The notes under the pieces: generated by a model
What the model saw: the letters and a program-made list of their open reading frames with translations, nothing else
What the model was told of the DNA's origin: nothing
Database searches by the model: none
Position numbers and translations under genes: made by a program
Shown here: piece by piece, positions 1 through 5,512 of the stretch
How the letters are laid out: the number at the start of each line of letters is the position of its first letter
Position numbering within the stretch: the stretch's first letter is position 1
Source: an uncultured bacterium
GTDB lineage: Bacteria; Actinomycetota; Actinomycetes; S36-B12
Direction of reading: 5' to 3'
Length of the DNA stretch: 7,507 bases
Assembly: GCA_903954205.1 (NCBI GenBank)
Contig: CAJBMR010000456.1
Location: forward strand, 1 to 7,507

Positions 1-407
1 CGGTCACGTCATGGGCGCTTACTGCTCGACTCGTGCGGGCTCAGACATTGTCAGTGCGGGAACAACCCTTCATTGAGCGGGCAAGGGCCCTCGGAGCTAC
101 GAACGCTCGGATCCTCGGGAAGTACGTCTTGCCAGAAGTTTCTCCGATTATCATCGCCCAGGGCGTGCTGACAGTTGCCATCGCGATTCTCTCCGAGACC
201 ACGCTCTCACTTCTCGGGCTGGGTGATCCCACCTCGATGTCATGGGGCCGCATCATCGAGGAAGCATTCCAGTCCGGTGCCATGTCCAACGGCTACTGGT
301 GGTGGATCATCCCCCCGGGGGTCTGCGTCATCCTGGTTACGCTGTCATTCACATTTGTTGGCTATGCACTGGAAGAGACGCTTGACCCACGACTCAGACG
401 AGGTTGA
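1..407 (+). CDS. Dipeptide/oligopeptide ABC transporter permease, C-terminal part (DppC/OppC type)
   Basis: This is the 3' end of an inner-membrane subunit of a peptide/nickel-type ABC importer; the 5' part lies outside the window. Reading starts at base 3 with VTSWALTARLVRAQ and runs in frame without a break, so the GTG at 33 is internal and not the true start. The stretch FIERARALGA...YVLPE is the EAA loop that docks on the ATPase subunit. It is followed by hydrophobic helices (IIAQGVLTVAIAILSETTLS, and WWWIIPPGVCVILVTLSFTF) and ends in DPRLRRG, the usual DppC/OppC C-terminus. The next gene begins 4 nt after the stop, so the two are almost certainly co-transcribed. Twenty of the first 30 codons from base 33 end in G or C, fewer than in the GcvT-like operon downstream. 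Substrate specificity sits with the binding protein, which is not in the window. The family call is secure; the cargo is unknown. Confidence 0.93.
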   Translation, partial: VTSWALTARLVRAQTLSVREQPFIERARALGATNARILGKYVLPEVSPIIIAQGVLTVAIAILSETTLSLLGLGDPTSMSWGRIIEEAFQSGAMSNGYWWWIIPPGVCVILVTLSFTFVGYALEETLDPRLRRG

Positions 408-411
408 TCGC

Positions 412-1374
412 ATGAACCCATTTCGCGGTGAAGGCGAGTGGCTGAAGGCAGCACTCCACACCCACTCGACCGTGAGTGACGGCACTCTCGCGCCTGATCG
501 GCTCGTGCAGTCCTATGTCGAGGCAGGGTTCGACATCGTCGCGATCACCGATCATTGGCGCCTCACACAGCCCAACGCACGCGACGACGTGATCCTGGTG
601 CCCGGTGCTGAGCTCGGTTTCGACATGATCGCCCCCGCCTATCCACGTCAGTCCGCTGAGTTCCTCGTCTACGGCCTGACCGACATTCCTGAGGACCCGG
701 GTGGGGATCGATCCAACTGGTACTTCAGCGACGAGGACAACTACGAGGTCCGAACCTTCCCGTCGCTCTCGGAGGGCACGAAGTGGGCTGCAGGACAAGG
801 GGCGGTCACCTATGTCGCCCACCCGTACTGGAACCAGCTTCCCCCGCATGAACTGATGGCAATGGAGGGATACACGGGCATTGAGGTCTTCAACGGTTCC
901 GCGGAACTCGAGTGTGGGCGCGGCGACTCTTCACCCTGGTGGGACCTGCTACTCGGCGAAGGTCGGGAGGTCTTCGGGATCGCTACGGATGACCAGCATT
1001 ACCCGCTCTTCGAGCTAGGGACTGCGTGGACCATGCTCAACGTGGCCGAGAGGTCACCGGCAGCCGTGCTTGATGCCCTACGGACCGGGGCTTCCTACTT
1101 CTCGCATGGTCCCAGTATCTACGACGTCTCCGACCAAGACGGGGGCATGGAGATCACGTGTTCCCCGGCGAGGTCCATTCGCCTCCAGACTGAGGAGGAG
1201 TTCGGCGCGTGCGTCACGGTCGGTCGCGCTGGCCGTCGTATGGGACAGATCCTGGAAACGGACGGAAGAGGGCTCATTACGAGGGCCTTCGTCGAAGGAG
1301 CGGCCGAACGCCGCTACCGACGGGTCGTCATCGTGGACGAGCACGGGAATCGTGCGTGGAGCAATCCGCTCTAG
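412..1374 (+). CDS. PHP-domain metallohydrolase (CehA/McbA-like)
   Basis: A 320-residue protein of the polymerase-and-histidinol-phosphatase (PHP) superfamily, metal-dependent hydrolases of phosphoesters and, in the CehA/McbA branch, carbamate esters. Visible metal ligands are HTHSTVSDG (H16, H18), ITDH (D47, H48), PGAE (E67), VAHPYW (H137) and ATDDQH (D193 or D194, H196), the expected PHP order. GIEVFNG (156-162) is also typical. The last 100 or so residues look like a beta-rich appendage. I chose the ATG at 412 because GAGG (400-403) sits 8 nt upstream and the family core begins 12 residues later; in-frame upstream starts would overlap the permease. The gene follows the ABC permease by 4 nt, so its substrate is plausibly something imported by that transporter. 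No signal peptide is seen, so it is probably cytoplasmic. Two adjacent stops (TAG TGA) end it, 7 nt from the convergent TetR gene. The PHP fold is certain; the actual reaction is not. Confidence 0.88.
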   Translation: MNPFRGEGEWLKAALHTHSTVSDGTLAPDRLVQSYVEAGFDIVAITDHWRLTQPNARDDVILVPGAELGFDMIAPAYPRQSAEFLVYGLTDIPEDPGGDRSNWYFSDEDNYEVRTFPSLSEGTKWAAGQGAVTYVAHPYWNQLPPHELMAMEGYTGIEVFNGSAELECGRGDSSPWWDLLLGEGREVFGIATDDQHYPLFELGTAWTMLNVAERSPAAVLDALRTGASYFSHGPSIYDVSDQDGGMEITCSPARSIRLQTEEEFGACVTVGRAGRRMGQILETDGRGLITRAFVEGAAERRYRRVVIVDEHGNRAWSNPL

Positions 1375-1381
1375 TGATCCG

Positions 1382-1996
1382 TCACCGGGCCAGCGCAAGA
1401 CTCAGCGCCCCGCTAGGAAGGCCCAATTCGCGTTCCGCTCCTGCCCGAGACCACGCATCGGCCTCGCCGAGTGAGATGACATCGCCGTGGGCGACGACCT
1501 GAAGCGCAAGGCCATCCAGCAGGGACAGGATTCGCCAGGACACCGCATCAACGTCATCGCATACCATGGATCCATCGGCCACCCCTTGGCCGATGATGCT
1601 CGCAAGCAGGGCCTGCCACTCCTCGTTGAGTCGGCGTGAGATGCGCTGCAGCGCGGGGCGCCTGGCAGCCTCCGACCACGCATCGAGCCAGGTCTGGATG
1701 CCCTGGTCATCATCTCGGGCGTAGACATCGAAGAACACCCGGAGCCTGCCGATCGCATCGTCCACGCCAGCAAAAGCACGACGCACGCGCTCGAGGTCCT
1801 CACGCGCGACCTGCTCGAAGGCCTCGGCAAGCAACTCGTCCAACGATGCGGAGTAGTGGTGAATGAGGCCACTCGACGTGCCGAGCTCGGCGGCTACGTC
1901 GCGGACGGTTGTCCCGGCGATGCCATTGCGGGCCATGACCGCACGCGTGGCGGCCACGATGGCGGCTCGGCGGTCGTCGGGGCTCATGCGTGGCAT
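1382..1996 (-). CDS. TetR-family transcriptional regulator (BetI-like C-terminal domain)
   Basis: A 204-residue one-component repressor. The N-terminal helix-turn-helix spans about residues 29-56: TTVRDVAAELGTSSGLIHHY followed by LDELL, the standard TetR recognition-helix and post-helix pattern. The remainder (AREDLERVRRAF, WLDAWSEAARRPALQ, LNEEWQALL, SLLDGLALQ) matches the ligand-binding domain found in BetI-type regulators. The gene is divergent from the GcvT-like/oxidoreductase operon, and a 24-bp imperfect palindrome lies between them, so it most likely represses that operon and itself until a substrate binds. The start at 1996 is preferred over a second in-frame ATG at 1987: a -35 TTGGAC and -10 TAGCGT with 17-nt spacing place transcription start at the ATG itself, giving a leaderless mRNA, and no Shine-Dalgarno is visible. 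Its effector is unknown. Confidence 0.92.
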   Translation of the reverse strand: MPRMSPDDRRAAIVAATRAVMARNGIAGTTVRDVAAELGTSSGLIHHYSASLDELLAEAFEQVAREDLERVRRAFAGVDDAIGRLRVFFDVYARDDDQGIQTWLDAWSEAARRPALQRISRRLNEEWQALLASIIGQGVADGSMVCDDVDAVSWRILSLLDGLALQVVAHGDVISLGEADAWSRAGAERELGLPSGALSLALAR

Positions 1997-2031
1997 GCGA
2001 GAACGCTAAACCCTATTGCGCAGATGTCCAA
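1997..2031 (-). promoter_or_regulatory. Promoter of the TetR gene, leaderless type
   Basis: On the minus strand, TTGGAC (2031-2026), a 17-nt spacer and TAGCGT (2008-2003) form a good housekeeping-type promoter; TAGCGT fits the actinobacterial TAnnnT -10 pattern. Six nt separate the -10 box from the ATG at 1996, so the transcript probably starts at or next to the start codon. The -35 box lies inside the candidate operator, consistent with autorepression. Confidence 0.65.
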
Positions 2032-2035
2032 TAGG
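2012..2035. promoter_or_regulatory. Candidate TetR operator (24-bp imperfect palindrome)
   Basis: Half-sites CCTATTG (2012-2018) and CAATAGG (2029-2035) are perfect inverted repeats, and the inner CA (2021-2022) and TG (2025-2026) also pair, giving 9 of 12 symmetric positions. Size and symmetry suit a TetR dimer. The palindrome overlaps the -35 boxes of both divergent promoters, so one bound dimer could silence the regulator and the catabolic operon together. Which protein binds is inference from position. Confidence 0.7.
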
Positions 2036-2045
2036 CATCTAGTCT
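2016..2045 (+). promoter_or_regulatory. Promoter of the GcvT-like/FAD-oxidoreductase operon
   Basis: TTGCGC (2016-2021), an 18-nt spacer and TAGTCT (2040-2045, TAnnnT type) predict transcription start near 2051-2053. That leaves a leader of about 52 nt before the ATG at 2104. The -35 is within the palindrome. The hexamers are only moderately close to consensus. Confidence 0.5.
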
Positions 2046-2052
2046 GGCCCGT

Positions 2053-2083
2053 GTGCCGGGCGGCGCCCCCCGCCGCCCGGCAC
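2053..2083 (+). other. 5'-leader hairpin with a perfect 13-bp GC stem
   Basis: GTGCCGGGCGGCG (2053-2065) and CGCCGCCCGGCAC (2071-2083) pair perfectly around a loop of five C. The hairpin would be the first thing transcribed from the predicted start at about 2052 and lies 10 nt before the AGGAGG ribosome-binding site (2094-2099). It may be an mRNA 5' stabiliser or an attenuator. No U-tract follows, so ordinary intrinsic termination is less likely. Confidence 0.7.
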
Positions 2084-2103
2084 GTCGCATCCCAGGAGGC
2101 CCC

Positions 2104-3303
2104 ATGCTCAAGCAGACCCCTTTCCATCCGCGCCTCGCCGAGTTGAGTCAGTCGCAGGCCTGGGGCAACTGGGCGGGCTACCTCTCCGCCATGCGCTACG
2201 ACCTGTCCACGAAGCACGAGTACTTCGGCGTACGCAATGGCGCGGGCTTCTTCGATACCTCCCCCCTGCACAAGTACTGGATCCGCGGCCGTGACGCCGA
2301 GAAGTTCCTCTCCTACGCCTTCGCGCGCGACATCCGTACGCTCAAGCCCGGTCGCGCGCAGTACACCATCTGGTGCGATGACTCCGGCTACGTCATGGAA
2401 GACGGGGTCATCTTCCGCTACTCCTCCGATGAGTTCCTCCTCACCGCGGCCGAGCCGAATCTCGGCTACCTGCGCCAGCTCGCGCGCCCCTTCGATGTCG
2501 AGGTCGTCGACTGCAGCGAGGACTACGCATCCCTAGCGCTCCAGGGGCCGCGCTCGCGGGTCATCCTCGAGGCACTCACACCCGACATCTCCGAGCTGCG
2601 CTACTTCGGCTTCGCCGAGACCAAGATCGCCGACACACCGGTGACCGTGAGCCGCACCGGCTTCAGTGGCGACCTCGGCTACGAACTCCTCATCCCAGCC
2701 AGCGACGCGCTCCGTGTCTTCGACGCCATCATGGACGCCGGGCGCCCCCACGGCCTGCGCCCCTACGGCGACGAGGCCCTCGGCATGACGCGCATCGAGG
2801 CGGGCCTGCCGCTCATCGGCGTCGAATTCAGCTCGAGCCGCTACGCCTTCACGGCGGACGAGCGCTTCACCCCCGATGAGCTCGGCCTCGGCTGGCTCCT
2901 CAAGGGGATCGACGACCCGACGCGCCCCTTCATCGGCCGCGACGCGATCATCCGCGAGCGCATGGAGGGCACCTCGCGCTGGCGCACGGTCGGCATCACG
3001 GTGTCATGGCAGGACTACTACAACCTCTTCACCAGTCACGGTCTCCTCGCCGAGCCCGACGAGATCCCCGTGGCCTGGGACACGATGATCTACAACGACA
3101 AGGACAAGCGGATCGGTTACGCCACAAGCTTTATGTACTCCCCCGTGCTGCAGCGCCACGTCGGCATCGCGCGCCTCAAGCCCAAGTACGCCGAGCCGGG
3201 CACCGAGGTCTTCATCGAGCAGACGGTCAATCACGAGTACATCAACGTCCGCGCCACCGTGACGACGCTGCCGTTCTACAACCCCGAGAGGAAGACGGCC
3301 TGA
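2104..3303 (+). CDS. GcvT-like aminomethyltransferase-family protein (folate-binding)
   Basis: A 399-residue member of the glycine-cleavage T-protein superfamily, whose members pass a one-carbon unit from a methylated or aminomethylated donor to tetrahydrofolate. Family landmarks in order: GAGFFDTSPLHK (46-57, like GlfDvShmgk), DDSGYVMEDGVIFR (92-105, the strand with the conserved folate-contacting acidic residue, here ED at 99-100), LALQGPRSR (144-152), SRTGFSGDLGYEL (183-195, like RTGYTGEdGfE), LGMTRIEAGLPLIG (226-239, like LRLEAG), and the C-terminal barrel with IGYATSFMYSP (337-347). It is slightly longer than a typical GcvT (about 365), and no gcvH or gcvP is adjacent, so this is probably not the glycine cleavage enzyme but a demethylase-type paralogue. 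The start is the ATG 4 nt after AGGAGG (2094-2099). The oxidoreductase gene follows after one base, so the two are translationally linked. The substrate is unknown. Confidence 0.88.
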   Translation: MLKQTPFHPRLAELSQSQAWGNWAGYLSAMRYDLSTKHEYFGVRNGAGFFDTSPLHKYWIRGRDAEKFLSYAFARDIRTLKPGRAQYTIWCDDSGYVMEDGVIFRYSSDEFLLTAAEPNLGYLRQLARPFDVEVVDCSEDYASLALQGPRSRVILEALTPDISELRYFGFAETKIADTPVTVSRTGFSGDLGYELLIPASDALRVFDAIMDAGRPHGLRPYGDEALGMTRIEAGLPLIGVEFSSSRYAFTADERFTPDELGLGWLLKGIDDPTRPFIGRDAIIRERMEGTSRWRTVGITVSWQDYYNLFTSHGLLAEPDEIPVAWDTMIYNDKDKRIGYATSFMYSPVLQRHVGIARLKPKYAEPGTEVFIEQTVNHEYINVRATVTTLPFYNPERKTA

Positions 3304-3304
3304 C

Positions 3305-4894
3305 ATGTCAGAGACTCACGCCTACGACGCGATCGTGATCGGGGGAGGCCACAACGGCCTCACCAACGCCGCCTACCTCGCCCAGGCCGGACAGCGCGTC
3401 CTCGTGCTCGAGCAGCGCCACCTGGTGGGCGGTGCCGCCATCACCGAGGAGCTTCGCCCGGGCTTCAGCTTCACGACCTTCTCCTACGCCCTGAGCCTCC
3501 TCCGCCCAGAGATCATTCAAGAGCTCGATCTCGTGCGCTTCGGCTTCATGCCGCTCTTCATGCGCTCGCACTTCGCTCCCATGGACAACGGCGACTACTT
3601 CCTTACGGGGCCCGATGCCGCGGTCAATCGCGCCGAGATCGCCCGACACTCCAAGGCCGACGTCGACGGCATGGATCGATTCCTGCACGACACGGCCCGC
3701 GTCAAGCAGTTCATTCGGCCGCTCTTCGACAACATCCCGCCCAATCTCTTCAGCGATGATCCCGCCGACACCGAGCGCATGGCCTGGCTGGTCAAGCACC
3801 TCGGCACCGCCGACAAGAAGCTCCTGCACGACACTGTGCGCCTGCTCACCGGAAGCATCTCCGACTTCGTCGACGACTACCTTGAATCCGACATCATCAA
3901 GGCGACGATCTGCTCGGCCGCATGTGTCGGCATCAAGCTGGGCCCGATGTCACCGGGATCAGGCATCAACTGGCTCTACCTCTCCATGGGCGAGCACGAC
4001 GGCTTCATGGGCGAGTGGTCCTTCCACAAGGGCGGCAACGGTGGCTTCACGCAGGTCCTCGCGCGCGCGGCGACGGCGTACGGCGCGGAGATCCGCCTCG
4101 ACTCGCACGTCTCCAGCCTCATCACGGAGGGTGGAGAGGTGCGCGGTGTCGTGCTCGACGACGGCACGGAGTTCCGGGCCCCCGTCGTGGTGAGCTCACT
4201 CGATCCGCGCCGCACCTTCCTGCAGATCGCCGATCCGCGCGAACTGCCGGCAGATCTCGTCGACACGATTCAGCGCTTCCGCTTCCAGGGCGTCACGTCC
4301 AAGGTCAACTTCGCACTCGACGGCATCCCCTACTACCCCGCGCTCGGCGATCGCACCGACCAGTACGGCGGATTCATCAACGTCGCCCCGAGCGTGGAGT
4401 ACATGGAGCGCGCCTACGACGCGGCGAAGTACGGCTGGTACAGCGAGCATCCCTACATTGACGCGTCAATCCAGTCCTTCATCGACCCCGACATGGCTCC
4501 CCCCGGAAAGCACGTCATGTCCTGCTATGTGATGTACACGCCGTACAAGCTCAAGGACAGCACCTGGGACGCTCAGGCGGAGAACATGGCCGACCGAGTG
4601 CAGGCCACCATGCAGCGCTTCTTCCCCAACTTCAACGACCTGGTGCTGCAGCGCGAGATCGTCACGCCCGAGACCATCGAGTCGAAGACCGGCCTCTCAG
4701 AAGGGAACATCTACGCCGGGGAGTTCTTCCCGCACCAGATGTACTTCTTCCGACCCGCCCCGGGCTACAGCGACTACCGCACGCCGATCCGCGGCTACTA
4801 CCAGTGCGGGTCCGGCACACATCCGGGTGGCTGTGTCATCGGCGCGCCGGGGCGCTTCGCCAGCCAGCAGGTGTTGGCCGACGCCAAGCGTTAG
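3305..4894 (+). CDS. FAD-dependent oxidoreductase, CrtI/PYROXD2-like
   Basis: A 529-residue flavoprotein of the phytoene-desaturase-like superfamily. The N-terminal Rossmann motif IVIGGGHNGL (GxGxxG at 13-18) with E36 ending strand 2 (VLVLEQR) binds the FAD ADP moiety, followed by the family signature VGGAAITEE. The C-terminal CGSGTHPGGCVIGAPGR (501-517) is the second flavin-contacting motif of PYROXD2-type proteins. Length fits this group (500-580). No signal peptide or membrane anchor is seen. The ATG at 3305 follows the GcvT-like stop by one base; GAGAGGAAG (3286-3294) is a loosely spaced ribosome-binding site within the upstream gene. Pairing of an FAD oxidoreductase with a GcvT-fold C1 transferase recalls sarcosine and dimethylglycine oxidation, where the flavin site makes an iminium or formaldehyde equivalent and the T-domain captures it on folate. 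That shared job is inferred from gene order only. Although the fold is carotenoid-related, no other carotenoid gene is near. Confidence 0.88.
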   Translation: MSETHAYDAIVIGGGHNGLTNAAYLAQAGQRVLVLEQRHLVGGAAITEELRPGFSFTTFSYALSLLRPEIIQELDLVRFGFMPLFMRSHFAPMDNGDYFLTGPDAAVNRAEIARHSKADVDGMDRFLHDTARVKQFIRPLFDNIPPNLFSDDPADTERMAWLVKHLGTADKKLLHDTVRLLTGSISDFVDDYLESDIIKATICSAACVGIKLGPMSPGSGINWLYLSMGEHDGFMGEWSFHKGGNGGFTQVLARAATAYGAEIRLDSHVSSLITEGGEVRGVVLDDGTEFRAPVVVSSLDPRRTFLQIADPRELPADLVDTIQRFRFQGVTSKVNFALDGIPYYPALGDRTDQYGGFINVAPSVEYMERAYDAAKYGWYSEHPYIDASIQSFIDPDMAPPGKHVMSCYVMYTPYKLKDSTWDAQAENMADRVQATMQRFFPNFNDLVLQREIVTPETIESKTGLSEGNIYAGEFFPHQMYFFRPAPGYSDYRTPIRGYYQCGSGTHPGGCVIGAPGRFASQQVLADAKR

Positions 4895-4912
4895 GCGGGG
4901 AGTTTCCGCCTA
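4892..4912 (+). terminator. Candidate terminator hairpin at the end of the oxidoreductase operon
   Basis: TAGGCGG (4892-4898, beginning with the stop codon) pairs perfectly with CCGCCTA (4906-4912) around a 7-nt loop. No U-run follows on either strand, so termination would rely on the U-less type proposed for actinobacteria. It lies between convergent genes and could serve both. The rest of the gap to 4962 holds only a small hairpin (CGCCG 4922-4926 with CGGCG 4930-4934). Confidence 0.4.
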
Positions 4913-4962
4913 GCTCCGCGTCGCCGATTCGGCGCCAGTCGGTCGACGGCTCACCCGCGCGG

Positions 4963-5142
4963 CTACTGGTTCTGCTGCTGATCGTTCTGGTTCTGCTGCT
5001 GATCGTTCTGGTTCTGCTGCTGATCGTTCTGGTTCTGCTGCTGGTCGTTCTGGTTCTGGTTACCTGAGCACGCGGTGAGCGGCACGAGCACGAGACCTGC
5101 GGCGAGGGCAGTGGCGGCGACGCGTCGGAGAGTGGAGGTCAT
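4963..5142 (-). CDS. Tiny lipoprotein with Q/N-rich heptad-repeat tail
   Basis: A 59-residue predicted lipoprotein. MTSTLRR is a positive n-region, VAATALAAGLVLVPL the hydrophobic core, and LTAC (22-25) the lipobox, so C25 would be lipidated and the mature protein is only 35 residues. That tail is SGNQNQ followed by four NDQQQNQ units (32-59) that run up to the stop; it contains no hydrophobic residue. Start at 5142: AGGA (5153-5150) is 7 nt upstream, whereas an in-frame ATG at 5181 would put 13 polar residues ahead of the signal peptide. The presence of a proper signal peptide, lipobox and ribosome-binding site argues that the short frame is real, though I recognise no family. Expected location is the outer face of the cytoplasmic membrane. 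A strong hairpin ends 12 nt before its ribosome-binding site. The function is unknown. Confidence 0.72.
   Translation of the reverse strand: MTSTLRRVAATALAAGLVLVPLTACSGNQNQNDQQQNQNDQQQNQNDQQQNQNDQQQNQ
4966..5064. repeat. 21-bp tandem repeat, four full copies plus a partial one
   Basis: Units are 4966-4986, 4987-5007, 5008-5028 and 5029-5049, with a partial copy at 5050-5064. The first three are identical and the fourth differs by one base (A to G at 5044), synonymous in the Asp codon. Each unit encodes NDQQQNQ on the minus strand. Because the period is a multiple of three, copy-number change would keep the lipoprotein frame open. Confidence 0.95.
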
Positions 5143-5165
5143 GCCCGCATCCTGCCACCGGAGAA

Positions 5166-5201
5166 GACGCGAGGCACCCACGGCCGTGGATGCCTCGCGT
5201 C
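5166..5201 (-). terminator. Strong hairpin between two lipoprotein genes (terminator or attenuator)
   Basis: GACGCGAGGCA (5166-5176) pairs perfectly with TGCCTCGCGTC (5191-5201). After one C/A mismatch, CCAC (5178-5181) pairs with GTGG (5186-5189) around a GGCC loop. It lies 64 nt after the stop of the acidic lipoprotein and 12 nt before the ribosome-binding site of the Q/N-rich one. On the minus strand it is followed by TTCT, a weak U-rich start. It is either the terminator of the upstream genes or a read-through attenuator that sets expression of the last gene. Confidence 0.7.
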
Positions 5202-5265
5202 AAGCAAGTGCCCAAGGGACCTACGCCGCCGCAAAGAGCTCGGGTGAGTCCCCTGCGCCCGCGGC

Positions 5266-5466
5266 CTACTCCTCGATATCGGACTCGGGCTCGGCTTCCT
5301 CGGTGTCTTCGCCATCCTCGGAGTCACTTGACTCTTCCTCCACCTGTTCCGTCTCGTCACCTGACGATGAGGAGCAGGCGGTGACGGCCGGCACGACCAG
5401 GCCGAGTCCCAGGATCGCCGCTGCGCCCAGTCGTGCGCCGCGCAGCCATGGCTTGCTGTCCTTCAT
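5266..5466 (-). CDS. Small lipoprotein with highly acidic tail
   Basis: A 66-residue predicted lipoprotein. MKDSKPWLRGAR is the positive n-region, LGAAAILGLGLVVPA the core, and VTAC (28-31) the lipobox with C31 as lipidation site. The mature part is 35 residues, SSSSG followed by a run in which 18 of the 35 tail residues after the Cys are Asp or Glu, with no Lys or Arg. The start at 5466 is supported by GAAGGGA (5480-5474) 7 nt upstream; an in-frame ATG at 5502 would add 12 polar residues and lacks a good ribosome-binding site. The tail length equals that of the Q/N-rich neighbour, and the architecture is the same with a different chemistry. Low-complexity acidic lipoprotein tails could act as a spacer, a cation sink or a cell-wall charge element, but none of this can be read from sequence. 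No known family is recognised. Confidence 0.75.
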   Translation of the reverse strand: MKDSKPWLRGARLGAAAILGLGLVVPAVTACSSSSGDETEQVEEESSDSEDGEDTEEAEPESDIEE

Positions 5467-5512
5467 GGTGGAGTCCCTTCGTTGGTGATCTGATGCCTGC
5501 ATGGAGCATGGA

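Noticed and set aside
175..411. N-terminal extension of the PHP protein from an upstream ATG
   Set aside because: The extra 79 residues overlap the permease in another frame, are Ser/Pro/Arg-rich shadow sequence, and the ATG at 412 has a ribosome-binding site right before the PHP core.
1374..1385. GTGA/TCAC hairpin between the convergent PHP and TetR genes as a terminator
   Set aside because: The stem is just 4 bp and overlaps both stop codons, with no U-tract.
3308..3829. 173-codon minus-strand open frame
   Set aside because: Shadow of the FAD oxidoreductase, whose Rossmann motif is encoded on the plus strand over the same bases.
4966..5064. Tandem repeat as a CRISPR array
   Set aside because: Units abut directly with no unique spacers, and the repeat is coding (NDQQQNQ).
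5499..5512. Tandem GCATGGA x2 between two lipoprotein genes
   Set aside because: Only two 7-bp copies; too short to separate from chance.
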